Source: Pseudomonadota bacterium
Lineage (GTDB): Bacteria > Pseudomonadota > Gammaproteobacteria > Burkholderiales > SG8-39
Assembly (NCBI GenBank): GCA_018241645.1
Contig: JAFEDL010000050.1
Span: 1-42,920, forward strand
Direction: 5' to 3'
DNA: 42,920 nucleotides
The notes under the pieces were generated by a model that saw only the letters and a list, made by a program, of their open reading frames with translations, ran no database searches and was not told the origin of the DNA. Below are positions 1 to 8,077 of this stretch, one piece after another. A program made the translations under genes and the position numbers. The first letter of the stretch is position 1. Each line of letters starts with the position of its first letter.

Positions 1-1
1 G

Positions 2-76
2 CTCGCGCCGGCCCGGCCGGACGAGGCTGCGGAAGCCCCCAGGGTCCGGCGCTTCGCCTTCAGGGCCGTCGCCTAG
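2..76 (+). other. possible 3' end of an upstream gene
   Basis: One frame is open from the left edge to a TAG at 74-76 and ends in the residues RRFAFRAVA. A five-base stem (77-81 with 87-91) follows directly, as might be found just after a gene end. Twenty-four open codons mean little at this GC content, so this is only a weak suggestion that a gene runs in from the left. No family can be named. Confidence 0.22.
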
Positions 77-113
77 CCTGCTTCGGGCAGGACAAGCTGA
101 TTAGAATGGCGCG

Positions 114-863
114 ATGCGCGCCAACATCGATACCGTCCGCGGCTGGGTGGCCGCGGCCAAACGCATCGTGGTCCTTACCGGCGCCGGCATCTCGACCGAG
201 TCCGGCATCCCCGACTTTCGCGGCCCGAACGGCCTCTGGACCCGCGACCCGGAGGCCGAGAAGCTGTCCGATATCCGTTATTACCTCGCCGATCCCGGGG
301 TGCGCCGGAAGGCGTGGCAGAAGCGCCTGACGAACCCCGCCTGGACCGCGCAGCCCAATGCGGGCCACAAGGCGATCGTCGAACTGGAGCGGCGCGGGCA
401 ACTGCACGCGCTCGTCACGCAGAACATCGACGGCCTGCACCAGAAGGCGGGCAACTCGCCGGAGAAGGTGATCGAAGTTCACGGCACGATGCACTCGGTG
501 CTGTGCTGGGACTGCAACTGGACCGGCCCGATGCTTCCCGCGCTCGAGCGTGTCCGCGCGGGCGAGGAAGACCCGGCCTGCGCCGAGTGCGGCGGGATCC
601 TCAAGAGTGCCACGATCCTGTTCGGCGAAGGGCTCAGGCCCGGGGTGATGGAGCGCGCACTGCAGGCCGCCGTGGAGGCGGATCTCCTGATCGCCGTCGG
701 GACAACGCTGCAGGTGTACCCGGTGGCAGGCGTGGTGCCCGCCGCCAAGGAGGCCGGCGCAAGGCTCGTGATCCTGAACGCCGATCCCACGCAGTTCGAC
801 CGCATCGCGGATGCAGTCCTGCACAGCCCGATCGGCGAGACCCTGCCGCTTCTCGCCGGCTGA
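114..863 (+). CDS. SIR2-family NAD-dependent protein deacylase (sirtuin)
   Basis: A 249-residue cytoplasmic sirtuin, the usual length for bacterial single-domain enzymes. It would remove acyl groups from protein lysines, using NAD+ and releasing nicotinamide and O-acyl-ADP-ribose. Visible motifs are the NAD-binding GAGIS (residues 23-27), PDFRG (33-37), TQNIDGLH, and HG with the catalytic base His123. A structural zinc site is formed by Cys131, Cys134, Cys156 and Cys159, and a GTTLQVYP segment lies near the C-terminus. ATG 114 is chosen because the conserved Rossmann start comes about 18 residues later; an ATG at 106 is in another frame. The CobB-type Tyr/Arg pair typical of desuccinylases is not evident, so plain deacetylation is likelier. 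It ends 67 bp before the TetR gene, which appears to have its own promoter, so co-regulation is not implied. Confidence 0.93.
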   Translation: MRANIDTVRGWVAAAKRIVVLTGAGISTESGIPDFRGPNGLWTRDPEAEKLSDIRYYLADPGVRRKAWQKRLTNPAWTAQPNAGHKAIVELERRGQLHALVTQNIDGLHQKAGNSPEKVIEVHGTMHSVLCWDCNWTGPMLPALERVRAGEEDPACAECGGILKSATILFGEGLRPGVMERALQAAVEADLLIAVGTTLQVYPVAGVVPAAKEAGARLVILNADPTQFDRIADAVLHSPIGETLPLLAG

Positions 864-894
864 GGCAAACCGCACATATCGCCGCCGGTTCCTG

Positions 895-923
895 TTGTAG
901 CCTGTCCACCGGTGGCCTAGAAT
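895..923 (+). promoter_or_regulatory. predicted sigma70 promoter of the TetR gene; leaderless transcript likely
   Basis: TTGTAG (895-900) and TAGAAT (918-923) are separated by exactly 17 bp. The -10 box matches consensus in five of six positions and the -35 box keeps TTG. Transcription would begin at about 930-931, on the ATG of the regulator, and no Shine-Dalgarno sequence precedes that ATG. This is a prediction from sequence only. Confidence 0.5.
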
Positions 924-943
924 TCGAACGATGGTTCAAATTC
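920..943. promoter_or_regulatory. inverted repeat, probable TetR-family operator
   Basis: Two 10-bp arms, GAATTCGAAC (920-929) and GTTCAAATTC (934-943), are inverted repeats with one mismatch around a 4-bp spacer. The element covers the end of the -10 box, the likely transcription start and the start codon of the adjacent TetR gene. That is where an autorepressor would bind. A second small palindrome, GAATATTC, follows at 945-952. Confidence 0.6.
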
Positions 944-1596
944 TGAATATTCGTTCCGATAAGCCTGCCTCCGAGCGGGTCCGCCGCAAGAGCGAGGCGC
1001 GCCGGCTGGAGATCCTGCGCGCCGCGGCCCGGGTATTCCGCCGCCGGGGGGTGGCCGCCGCCGGCATGCGCGAAATCGCCGAGGAGGCCGACCTCTCCCC
1101 GGGCAACCTCTACTACTACTTCCGCGGCAAGGACGAGCTCCTGTATTTCTGCCAGGACCGCACGCTCGGCCAGATGCACACCGCGGTGGAACTCGCGCGC
1201 GCCACGGACGCGCCGGTAGCCGACCAGCTGCGCGCGGTGCTCGCGGCCCACCTGCACTGCACGCTCGACGAGATGGAGGGCGCCACGGCGCACCTCGAGG
1301 TCGAGGCCCTGCCGGACAAGCTGCGCGGCCGGATCGTCGGGAAGCGCGACGCCTACGAGCGCGCGGTGCGCGCCCTCGTGTCGAAGGGCGTGAAACGCGG
1401 CGAGTTCGCGCCCTGCGATGCGGCGCTGGTCACCCGCGCAATGCTCGGCGCGGTGAACTGGACCGCGCGCTGGTACCGCCCGGACGGCTCCCAGTCGGTT
1501 GCGGAGATCGCCCGCGCCCTGCCGGAATACCTGGTTCGCGGCCTCCTCAGGGATGCGAAACCCTCCCGCTCCAGATCACAGGCGAAACCATGCTGA
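931..1596 (+). CDS. TetR/AcrR-family transcriptional regulator, KstR2-like
   Basis: A 221-residue regulator. The N-terminal helix-turn-helix spans roughly residues 28-75 and includes GMREIAEEADLSPGNLYYYF, the standard recognition-helix pattern. The C-terminal part carries NWTARWYRPDG, typical of the KstR2 subfamily, which in characterised members senses CoA thioesters. ATG 931 is the only good start: upstream sequence is promoter, and the next Met lies inside the DNA-binding domain. An inverted repeat at 920-943 overlaps the start codon, suggesting autorepression. The stop codon overlaps the ATG of the next gene by seven bases, so the two are translationally coupled, and the regulator probably controls the whole block to about 7453. 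Ligand binding by a CoA ester would fit the CoA-reductase-like enzyme downstream but is inference. Confidence 0.9.
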   Translation: MVQILNIRSDKPASERVRRKSEARRLEILRAAARVFRRRGVAAAGMREIAEEADLSPGNLYYYFRGKDELLYFCQDRTLGQMHTAVELARATDAPVADQLRAVLAAHLHCTLDEMEGATAHLEVEALPDKLRGRIVGKRDAYERAVRALVSKGVKRGEFAPCDAALVTRAMLGAVNWTARWYRPDGSQSVAEIARALPEYLVRGLLRDAKPSRSRSQAKPC

Positions 1597-3455
1597 CACT
1601 CTTGCGGCGCAGGCTCGGCAAGCTCAAGGACCGGCTCGAGCGCAGGGTCGCGACGATCGCCTCCGGCGGCAAGCCCCGCGCGGAGCAGGCGCCGATCAGT
1701 GCGGCCGACAAGGACTTCATGCTCGAGTGGATCATGGGCAGGGTCGACGACCACGCCCTGATCTCGCGCGCAAGGGCCTCGGACACGGGCCTGGGCCTGA
1801 TCGAACGGGCGTGCGCGGCGCGCCCGGCCAATGCCCGCGTCTGCGCGGTGCGCGCGGAGTTCTGCCTCGAGGCCGGCGACCTGGCCGGGGCGGTGGAACA
1901 CGCCGACCGGGCCTACGCCCTCGGGCGCCTCGAGCCCGAAGTCGGCCGGGTCCTCGCCAAGGTGCTGGTCGCCGCCGGGCGCGGCGCCGATGCGCTGCAG
2001 GTCATTCCCCCGGCGCTCGAAAACGCCAGGCGCACCAACGCGCACGCAACGCGGCTGGAGCTGTGCCTGCTCTGGCGCTCGCTCGAGCCCGAGTCGATCG
2101 AGCCGCTCCTCGAGTCCGCGCGCACCCACGTGGCCGCGCGGGAGTTTGATGTTGCGATCCAGGCGTTCGAGGCCCTGCGCGCGAAGTACGGCCCGCGCTC
2201 GGACATCCTGCTGCCGCTGGCCGCGGTCTACCAGGACCTGGCCCGCGTGGAGGATGCGACTCGCGTATACATGGAGGCGGTAGAGGCCGAACCCGACAAC
2301 GTGGACGCGCTGTGCATGGCCGGCATCTGCGCGCGCGACCTGTGCGACACGGCAACCGCCGACCGGCTGCTGTCCAAGGCCTTCGCGCTCGACCCGGCCT
2401 CGTCCTTCGCGCAATACAACCTCGGCCTGCTGCGCCTGGACCAGGGGCGCATCGACGAGGCCGCGCAGCTGGTGCTCGGCGCGCGTGCGGCCGGCCGCGG
2501 CGAGCCTTGGAGCGCCGAGGGGCTGGCGGGCAAGCTCGCGGCACCCTCGGAGCGCGACATGGCGGACCTGGACTGGGCGACTGCGCGTTTCAAGCTCGTG
2601 CACGACCTGGAGCAGTTCGGGTACCTGCGCGCGCACGGCAGGGTCGGGCCCGAGCTCGATCCCGTGATCGCCGAATACACCGCCGCGCTCCGCGACCCCA
2701 ACCTGCCCGAAGACGCCTACAGCATGGTGGCGCTGCACCCGGGCACCTATCCGATGCTTTCGCGCACGTACAAGGCCCCGCTGCATGCGCCGGACCCGGA
2801 GCCGCCGCAGGGGCCGCTGGTAAACCCGGACCTCGACTGGAAGTCGCTGGAGGATGCCTACCTCAGTGCAAAGCCTGGCCTCGTGGTCGTCGACCAGATG
2901 CTTGCGCCGCAGGCGCTGGCGGCGGTGCAGGCTTTCTGCCTGGAGAGCACGATCTGGAACGAGTTGCGGGGCGGGTACGTCGGCGCGTACATGCCCGACG
3001 GATTTTCCGGCCGGCTGCTGCTGCGCATCGCATCGGAATTGCGCGCGCGCATGCCGCGCCTCCTGCGCGAGCATCCGCTGCAGACCATGTGGGCCTACAA
3101 GTACGACTCGCGCTATCCGGGCATAGCCGTGCACGCGGACATCGCCGCGGTGAACGTCAATTTCTGGGTCACGCCGGACGCGGCCAACCTCGACCCGGAA
3201 TCGGGCGGGCTGGTGGTGCATGTCACCGGAGAGTCGCGGGAGGCGAGCGTGGAGCAGGTGAGGGCCGGGCCCGCCGCGATCCGCAAGCACCTCGAGGAGG
3301 CGGGCGCAAGGCAGGTGCGGGTGCCTTACCGGGCCAACCGCGCCGTGATCTTCGATGCGCGCCTGTTCCACGAGACGGACGCGTTCAGGTTTCGCGAGGG
3401 ATACGAGAACCGTCGCGTGAACATCACCATGCTGTACGGCACTCGGAACGGCTAG
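1590..3455 (+). CDS. TPR protein with C-terminal 2OG-Fe(II) oxygenase-like domain
   Basis: A 621-residue protein of two parts. Residues of about 60-330 form degenerate tetratricopeptide helices, for example around AVYQDLARVEDATRVYMEAVEAEP (given here as the repeat near residues 211-234). The C-terminal 200 residues look like a 2-oxoglutarate/Fe(II) dioxygenase: His515-x-Asp517 (HAD) and distal His594 (FHE) would bind iron, and an Arg in NRRVN about 15 residues later could bind 2-oxoglutarate. A strand reading VNVNFWVTP follows the HxD, as in prolyl-hydroxylase-like folds. No signal peptide is visible, so it should be cytoplasmic. It overlaps the TetR gene by seven bases and sits 22 bp before the molybdenum enzyme genes. 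The substrate is unknown; a protein or peptidyl side chain recruited by the TPRs is one possibility. Confidence 0.75.
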   Translation: MLTLLRRRLGKLKDRLERRVATIASGGKPRAEQAPISAADKDFMLEWIMGRVDDHALISRARASDTGLGLIERACAARPANARVCAVRAEFCLEAGDLAGAVEHADRAYALGRLEPEVGRVLAKVLVAAGRGADALQVIPPALENARRTNAHATRLELCLLWRSLEPESIEPLLESARTHVAAREFDVAIQAFEALRAKYGPRSDILLPLAAVYQDLARVEDATRVYMEAVEAEPDNVDALCMAGICARDLCDTATADRLLSKAFALDPASSFAQYNLGLLRLDQGRIDEAAQLVLGARAAGRGEPWSAEGLAGKLAAPSERDMADLDWATARFKLVHDLEQFGYLRAHGRVGPELDPVIAEYTAALRDPNLPEDAYSMVALHPGTYPMLSRTYKAPLHAPDPEPPQGPLVNPDLDWKSLEDAYLSAKPGLVVVDQMLAPQALAAVQAFCLESTIWNELRGGYVGAYMPDGFSGRLLLRIASELRARMPRLLREHPLQTMWAYKYDSRYPGIAVHADIAAVNVNFWVTPDAANLDPESGGLVVHVTGESREASVEQVRAGPAAIRKHLEEAGARQVRVPYRANRAVIFDARLFHETDAFRFREGYENRRVNITMLYGTRNG

Positions 3456-3477
3456 GTTACGGGAGGAGGGGAAGGCT

Positions 3478-3975
3478 ATGCGGGCGATGCAGCAGGTACA
3501 CCTGAAACTCAACGTCAACGGCGAGGAGGAGGAAGTGTCCTTCGCGCCCTACAAGACGCTCCTCGAGGTGCTGCGCGAGGACATGAACCTGACCGGCACC
3601 AAGCATGGCTGCGAGCTGGGCGAATGCGGGGCCTGCGCGGTGCTGGTGGACGGCCAGCCGCTGTTGGCGTGCCTGGAGCTCGCGGTCGAATGCGAGGGCC
3701 GCGCAATCGAGACCATCGAGGGACTCGCGAACGGTTCGGTGCTGCATCCGCTGCAGGCCGCGTTTGCGGACCTGGGCGGCGCCCAGTGCGGCTACTGCAC
3801 GCCGGGCATCCTGATGACCGCCAAGGCCCTGCTCGAGGCGGAGCCCAATCCCTCGCGCGAGCGGATCCGCGAAGCAATCTCCGGGAACCTGTGCCGCTGC
3901 ACGGGCTACCAGCAGATCTACGAATCCATAGAAGAGGCTGCGCGCAGGATCAACGAAGCCAGGGTGCAGGCATGA
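3478..3975 (+). CDS. hcrC: [2Fe-2S] small subunit of a xanthine-oxidase-family CoA reductase (HcrC-like)
   Basis: A 165-residue iron-sulfur subunit that passes electrons between the molybdenum and flavin subunits. The N-terminal plant-ferredoxin cluster is bound by Cys45, Cys50, Cys53 and Cys65. The C-terminal helical domain binds the second cluster through Cys104, Cys107, Cys139 and Cys141 (CGYC and CRC). A strong Shine-Dalgarno (GGAGGAGGG, 3462-3470) lies eight bases before ATG 3478; an ATG three codons later is a weaker alternative. The stop overlaps the start of the large subunit (ATGA), so the subunits are translationally coupled. The symbol rests on the flavin subunit two genes on, which has the loop specific to 4-hydroxybenzoyl-CoA reductase. 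The small subunit alone could belong to any xanthine dehydrogenase relative. Confidence 0.85.
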   Translation: MRAMQQVHLKLNVNGEEEEVSFAPYKTLLEVLREDMNLTGTKHGCELGECGACAVLVDGQPLLACLELAVECEGRAIETIEGLANGSVLHPLQAAFADLGGAQCGYCTPGILMTAKALLEAEPNPSRERIREAISGNLCRCTGYQQIYESIEEAARRINEARVQA

Positions 3976-6437
3976 ACGCCCCGGAAAAAGTAAAGCCGCG
4001 CACGCGCTTCGACACCGTAGGCAAGCCGCGCCGCCGCGTGGACGGCCGCGCCAAGGTCACCGGCCTGACCAGGTTTGCCGACGACCTCGTCCTGCCGCGC
4101 ATGGTGCATTGCAAGCTGCTGCGCTCGCCGCATCCGCACGCGGTGATCGAGGCCATCGACTTTTCCAGGGCGAAGGACTTTCCCGGCGTGCACCTCGTGC
4201 TCACGGGCAAGGATTTCCCGGTGAGCTTCGGCATCCTGCCGGTGACCCAGGACGAATACCCGCTCGCCAACGAGCGCGTGCGCTATGTGGGCGACCCGGT
4301 GGCCGCGGTGGTCGCGAAGGACGAGCAGACCGCGGATGCGGCGCTTGGGCTGATCGAGGTGAAGTACCGGATCCTCAATACGGTGTCTTCCGCCGAGGAA
4401 GCGCTGGCCAACCCCGAGCCGCGCATCCACGACTACGGCGAGCAGGGCAACATCCATCGCCTGCAGGCATTCGAGTTCGGGGACGTGGACGAGGCGCTGG
4501 CGAAATCCGACCACGTGTTCGAGGACCTGTTCTTCTTCGAAGGCAACACCCATTTGCCGTTGGAGCAGCACGCCTCCGTGGCCGCGCCTGATGGCGAAGG
4601 CAAGCTCACGTTGTGGTCCTCCACCCAGGTGCCGCACTACATCCACCGGGCACTTTCGCGCGCGCTGCGCATGCCCGCGCAGCACATCCGCGTGATCGCC
4701 TGCCCGAACGGCGGCGGATTCGGCGGCAAGTGCGACCTGCACAACCACGAGATCGTGGTCTCGCGCGCTTCGCTGATCCTCGGCCGGCCGGTGAAGATCT
4801 GCCTCACGCGCGAGGAGGTGTTCTACATGCACCGCGGCCGCCACCCGGTGCTGATGAAGATGCGCACCGGCGTGACCAACGAGGGCAAGCTCACCGGCAT
4901 GCACCTGCAGACGCTGCTCGACGGGGGCGGCTACGGCTCGTACGGCGTGGCGAGCACGTTCTACACCGGGGCGCTGCAGACCGTGACCTACGAGCTGCCG
5001 CGCTACAAGTTCGACGCCTGCCGCACCTTCACCAACAAGCCGGCCTGCGGGCCCAAGCGCGGCCACGGCACGCCGCAGCCGCGCTTCGGCCAGGAGGTGC
5101 AGCTTGACAAGATCGCCGAGAAGCTCGGCCTCGACCCGGCGGAGATGCGCCTCAACATGGTGGCCAAGCCCGATTCGCTGACCGCCAACTGGCTGAAGAT
5201 CGGCTCAATCGGGCTGGAGGAGTGCATCCGCCAGGTGGTGGACCACTCGGACTGGAAGAAGAAGCGCGCGCAGCTCCCGCCCGGGCGCGGCCTGGGGCTC
5301 GCATGCGGCTCGTACCTGTGCGGCGCGGGCCTGCCGATCTACTGGAACAAGATGCCGCAGTCGGGCGTGCAGATCCTCGCCGACCGCAGCGGGCAGGTGA
5401 CTGTGTTCTGCGGCGCCACCGAGATCGGGCAGGGCTCGGACGACATGCTGGCCGCGTTCGTGGCCGAGGTGCTGGGGATCGACGCGTTCGACGTGCGCCT
5501 CGTCACCGGCGACACGGGGCTGACGCCGGTGGACCTCGGCTCGTATTCGAGCCGGGTCACGGTGATGATGGGCCACGCCGCGATCCAGGCCGCCGAGCGC
5601 ATGCGCGAGATGATCGTCGACGCGGCTTCGATGGAGCTGGAGGTTTCGCCCGAGCGGCTGGTGATGGCGCAGGGCCGTGTGTTCCTGTCCGAGGATCCCT
5701 CCAAGGGGATGACCTTCGCCGAGGCGGTGGTGTACGCCGAGACCAAGTACGGGACGCTGGGCACCGTCGGTTCGTACGCTCCGCCGCGCGCGCCGGGGCG
5801 CTTCAAGGGGGCGGGTGTGGGCCCCTCGCCCGCGTACTCCTACACCGCGGTGGTGGTCGAGGCCGAGGTGGACCAGAACACCGGGTGGATCCACGTGCCG
5901 AGGATCTGGGTGGCGCACGACATCGGCCGGGCGGTGAACCCGGTCCTCGCGCGCGGGCAGGTGGAAGGCAGCATTTACATGGGGCTCGGGGAGGCGCTGA
6001 TGGAGGAGCAGGTGTTCCGGCGGCTGCCGCCCAAGATGTCGCATGCGCTGGTGCACAAGTTTCCCTCGCTGCTCGAATACAAGAGCCTCACGTCCCTGGA
6101 CATGCCCGAGGTGTTCACCTACCTCGTCGAGGACCCGGACCCGAACTGCCCGTTCGGCGCGAAGGAGGTCGGGCAGGGGCCGCTGCTGCCGGTGATGCCG
6201 GCCGTGGCCAATGCCGTGTACGACGCGGTGGGTGTGCGCATCGACGAGGTGCCGATCACGCCCGACAAGGTGCTGCGCGCGCTGGAGCGCAAGGCCAAGG
6301 GCGAGACGCCGCGCGTCGGCCCCGACCATTTCCCGAAGGTGCCTTATCCCACACCCATCTATGTGACGACGCCGTGGGAAGGCGGGGACGGCAACGAGAC
6401 GAAACCGGCCGATCGCAAACAGGCGGTGGCGTCATGA
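3972..6437 (+). CDS. hcrA: molybdopterin-binding large subunit, 4-hydroxybenzoyl-CoA reductase-like (HcrA-like)
   Basis: An 821-residue catalytic subunit carrying the molybdenum-cytosine-dinucleotide site. ATG 3972 overlaps the preceding stop by four bases and begins just before the conserved Ald_Xan_dh_C N-terminal region (VDGRAKVTGLTRFADD). Family motifs follow: GGGFGGK near residues 245-251, a GPKRGHGTPQP cofactor segment near 358, and GATEIGQGS near 482. The C-terminal active-site loop reads GAKEVGQGPLLP. In xanthine oxidase and in 4-hydroxybenzoyl-CoA reductase this loop contains an essential Glu after the second Gly; here that position is Gln735 (codon CAG, 6174-6176). Either the nearby Glu in GAKE substitutes, or the chemistry differs. 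No signal peptide is seen, so the enzyme is cytoplasmic. Gene order is 2Fe-2S, Mo, FAD. Confidence 0.85.
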   Translation: MNAPEKVKPRTRFDTVGKPRRRVDGRAKVTGLTRFADDLVLPRMVHCKLLRSPHPHAVIEAIDFSRAKDFPGVHLVLTGKDFPVSFGILPVTQDEYPLANERVRYVGDPVAAVVAKDEQTADAALGLIEVKYRILNTVSSAEEALANPEPRIHDYGEQGNIHRLQAFEFGDVDEALAKSDHVFEDLFFFEGNTHLPLEQHASVAAPDGEGKLTLWSSTQVPHYIHRALSRALRMPAQHIRVIACPNGGGFGGKCDLHNHEIVVSRASLILGRPVKICLTREEVFYMHRGRHPVLMKMRTGVTNEGKLTGMHLQTLLDGGGYGSYGVASTFYTGALQTVTYELPRYKFDACRTFTNKPACGPKRGHGTPQPRFGQEVQLDKIAEKLGLDPAEMRLNMVAKPDSLTANWLKIGSIGLEECIRQVVDHSDWKKKRAQLPPGRGLGLACGSYLCGAGLPIYWNKMPQSGVQILADRSGQVTVFCGATEIGQGSDDMLAAFVAEVLGIDAFDVRLVTGDTGLTPVDLGSYSSRVTVMMGHAAIQAAERMREMIVDAASMELEVSPERLVMAQGRVFLSEDPSKGMTFAEAVVYAETKYGTLGTVGSYAPPRAPGRFKGAGVGPSPAYSYTAVVVEAEVDQNTGWIHVPRIWVAHDIGRAVNPVLARGQVEGSIYMGLGEALMEEQVFRRLPPKMSHALVHKFPSLLEYKSLTSLDMPEVFTYLVEDPDPNCPFGAKEVGQGPLLPVMPAVANAVYDAVGVRIDEVPITPDKVLRALERKAKGETPRVGPDHFPKVPYPTPIYVTTPWEGGDGNETKPADRKQAVAS

Positions 6438-7453
6438 TGCGCCTGCCGTGGTTCGGCTTCCATGCGCCGCGCACGGTCGCGGAGGCGGCGAAGATCCTCG
6501 CCGGGGAGGGCCCGCAGGCCATGCTGATCGCGGGCGGCACGGACCTCGTGCCGAACATGAAGCGCCGCCACCAGTCCCCGCAGACGCTGGTGTCGCTGCG
6601 TCGCGTCGACGAGCTGAAGAAAATCACAAATGGTTCAGGCCTGAAACTCGGCGCCGGGCTCTCGCTCACCGAGGTCATCCACTCGGACAAGGTGCGCGCC
6701 GGGTACACGGGCCTCTACCAGGCGGCCGCGCAGGTGGCCACCGTGCACCTGCGCAACATGGGTACGCTGGGCGGCAACCTGTGCCTCGACACGCGCTGCA
6801 CCTACCTCAACCAGAACTACGAGTGGCGGAAGGCGATCGACTTCTGCATGAAGAAGGACGGCGACATCTGCTGGGTGGCGACGGCGAGCAAGCGCTGCCT
6901 CGCGGTGTCCTCGACCGACACGGCGCCTGCGCTGATTTCGCTGGGGGCGAAGGTGAAGCTGGTTTCCTCCCAGGGAGAGCGCGAAGTCCTGCTCGCGGAC
7001 CTCTACGCCAACGACGGCATCGACTACATCGTGCGGCGGCCGGACGAAATCCTGACCGAGGTCTCGCTGCCCGATACCGCTGGCTGGAAGAGCACTTACT
7101 GGAAGCTGCGCCGGCGCGGCGCGTTCGACTTTCCGGTGCTGGGCGTGGCGGCGGCGATCAAGTTCGCGCCCGACGGCACGGTGGAAGCGGCACGGATTGC
7201 GCTGGGCGCCGTGTCTTCGCGGCCGCTCGCCACCAAGGCGGGCGACTCGCTCATCGGGAAGAAGCTTACCGACGAAGCGATTGCCGAGGCGGGCGGCAAG
7301 GCGCAGAACGTGGCCAAGCCCATGGACAACACCGACCTCGACATCTACTGGAGGAAGGACGTCGTGTCCTCCTTCGTCGGCTACGCGCTGCGCGAGCTGC
7401 GCGGGGACGACATGCGCGACACGCGCATGCGGATCTCCCGACAGGCGCTGTAG
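6434..7453 (+). CDS. hcrB: FAD subunit with an extra [4Fe-4S] cysteine loop (HcrB-like)
   Basis: A 339-residue FAD-binding subunit of the CO-dehydrogenase-flavoprotein type; LIAGGTDLVPNMK (about residues 32-44) and MGTLGGN (about 110-116) contact FAD. Between the FAD domain halves lies an insert with Cys122, Cys138, Cys146 and Cys155. In Thauera 4-hydroxybenzoyl-CoA reductase the beta subunit has such a loop, absent from other family members, that binds a [4Fe-4S] cluster and lets low-potential electrons run towards the molybdenum. From memory, the ligands there carry these same residue numbers. The overlap with hcrA (ATGA at 6434-6437) marks one operon. The loop argues for a reductive dehydroxylation of an aryl-CoA-type substrate, but no CoA ligase or ferredoxin gene is nearby, so the substrate is open. 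Confidence 0.85.
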   Translation: MMRLPWFGFHAPRTVAEAAKILAGEGPQAMLIAGGTDLVPNMKRRHQSPQTLVSLRRVDELKKITNGSGLKLGAGLSLTEVIHSDKVRAGYTGLYQAAAQVATVHLRNMGTLGGNLCLDTRCTYLNQNYEWRKAIDFCMKKDGDICWVATASKRCLAVSSTDTAPALISLGAKVKLVSSQGEREVLLADLYANDGIDYIVRRPDEILTEVSLPDTAGWKSTYWKLRRRGAFDFPVLGVAAAIKFAPDGTVEAARIALGAVSSRPLATKAGDSLIGKKLTDEAIAEAGGKAQNVAKPMDNTDLDIYWRKDVVSSFVGYALRELRGDDMRDTRMRISRQAL

Positions 7454-7480
7454 AAGTGAAACTTTAGTCTCCCGTACCGG

Positions 7481-8077
7481 ATGAACCATCCGCTGCAATG
7501 CCGGTGCGGCACGCTGAAGGGCTATGTCAGTCCTCCCGGCATGGCCGTCCGGATGATTTGCTATTGCAGGGATTGCCAGGCTTACGCCCGGTTTCTCGGA
7601 ACCCCCGGCGCTGTGCTGGATCCGCAGGGCGGCACCGAAATCGTCGCCACTCTTCCGGGGCAGGTGCATTTCACCGAGGGCGAGGCGGTCCTCGCCTGCA
7701 TGTCCCTGTCCGGCCGCGGGCCCCTGCGCTGGTATGCGAGCTGCTGCAATACACCCATCGGAAACACGTCCCGCGACTTCAAGACTGCGTATGTCGGCCT
7801 GGTTCACAGCTGCCTTGCCGGGAGCGAGCCTTCGCTGCAGGAATCGTTCGGGCCCGTGCGAATGGTGCTGTGGACAAAGTCCGCCAATGGCGAGGTGAAG
7901 CCCTCGCAGCTGGGAGTCTTCGCAGGCATGCTGAGGATCATGACGGGCGTGATCGGCGCGCGCATCGGCGGTGCCTACAAGCACAATCCCTTCTTCCTCG
8001 CGGATACGGGTACGGCTATCAGGGAGCCTCGCGTACTGACCGAGGCCGAGCGGGACCGGTTCACTAATCCCGTCTGA
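7481..8077 (+). CDS. DUF6151 family protein, GFA-like zinc-binding fold
   Basis: A 198-residue cytoplasmic protein of unknown function. Cys7 and Cys9 (CRCG), then Cys27, Cys29 and Cys32 (CYCRDC), and a later WYASCCNTP give the cysteine spacing of the glutathione-dependent formaldehyde-activating (GFA/CENP-V) zinc fold, to which DUF6151 proteins are related. The start is ATG 7481, 27 bp after hcrB; no clear ribosome binding site precedes it, so another start is possible. It may be the last gene of the hcr transcript, although the short gap could hold a weak promoter. A role in carbonyl or thiol-adduct handling would be a guess by analogy with GFA. The family call comes from the motif pattern. 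Confidence 0.72.
   Translation: MNHPLQCRCGTLKGYVSPPGMAVRMICYCRDCQAYARFLGTPGAVLDPQGGTEIVATLPGQVHFTEGEAVLACMSLSGRGPLRWYASCCNTPIGNTSRDFKTAYVGLVHSCLAGSEPSLQESFGPVRMVLWTKSANGEVKPSQLGVFAGMLRIMTGVIGARIGGAYKHNPFFLADTGTAIREPRVLTEAERDRFTNPV

Noticed and set aside
1353-3518. Long open frame on the minus strand opposite the TPR/oxygenase gene
   Set aside because: It is rich in Arg, His, Val and Gly with no family motif, and it lies opposite a gene with clear domains. It is a GC-driven shadow. The same holds for 60-875, 32805-35336, 35336-37705 and similar frames.
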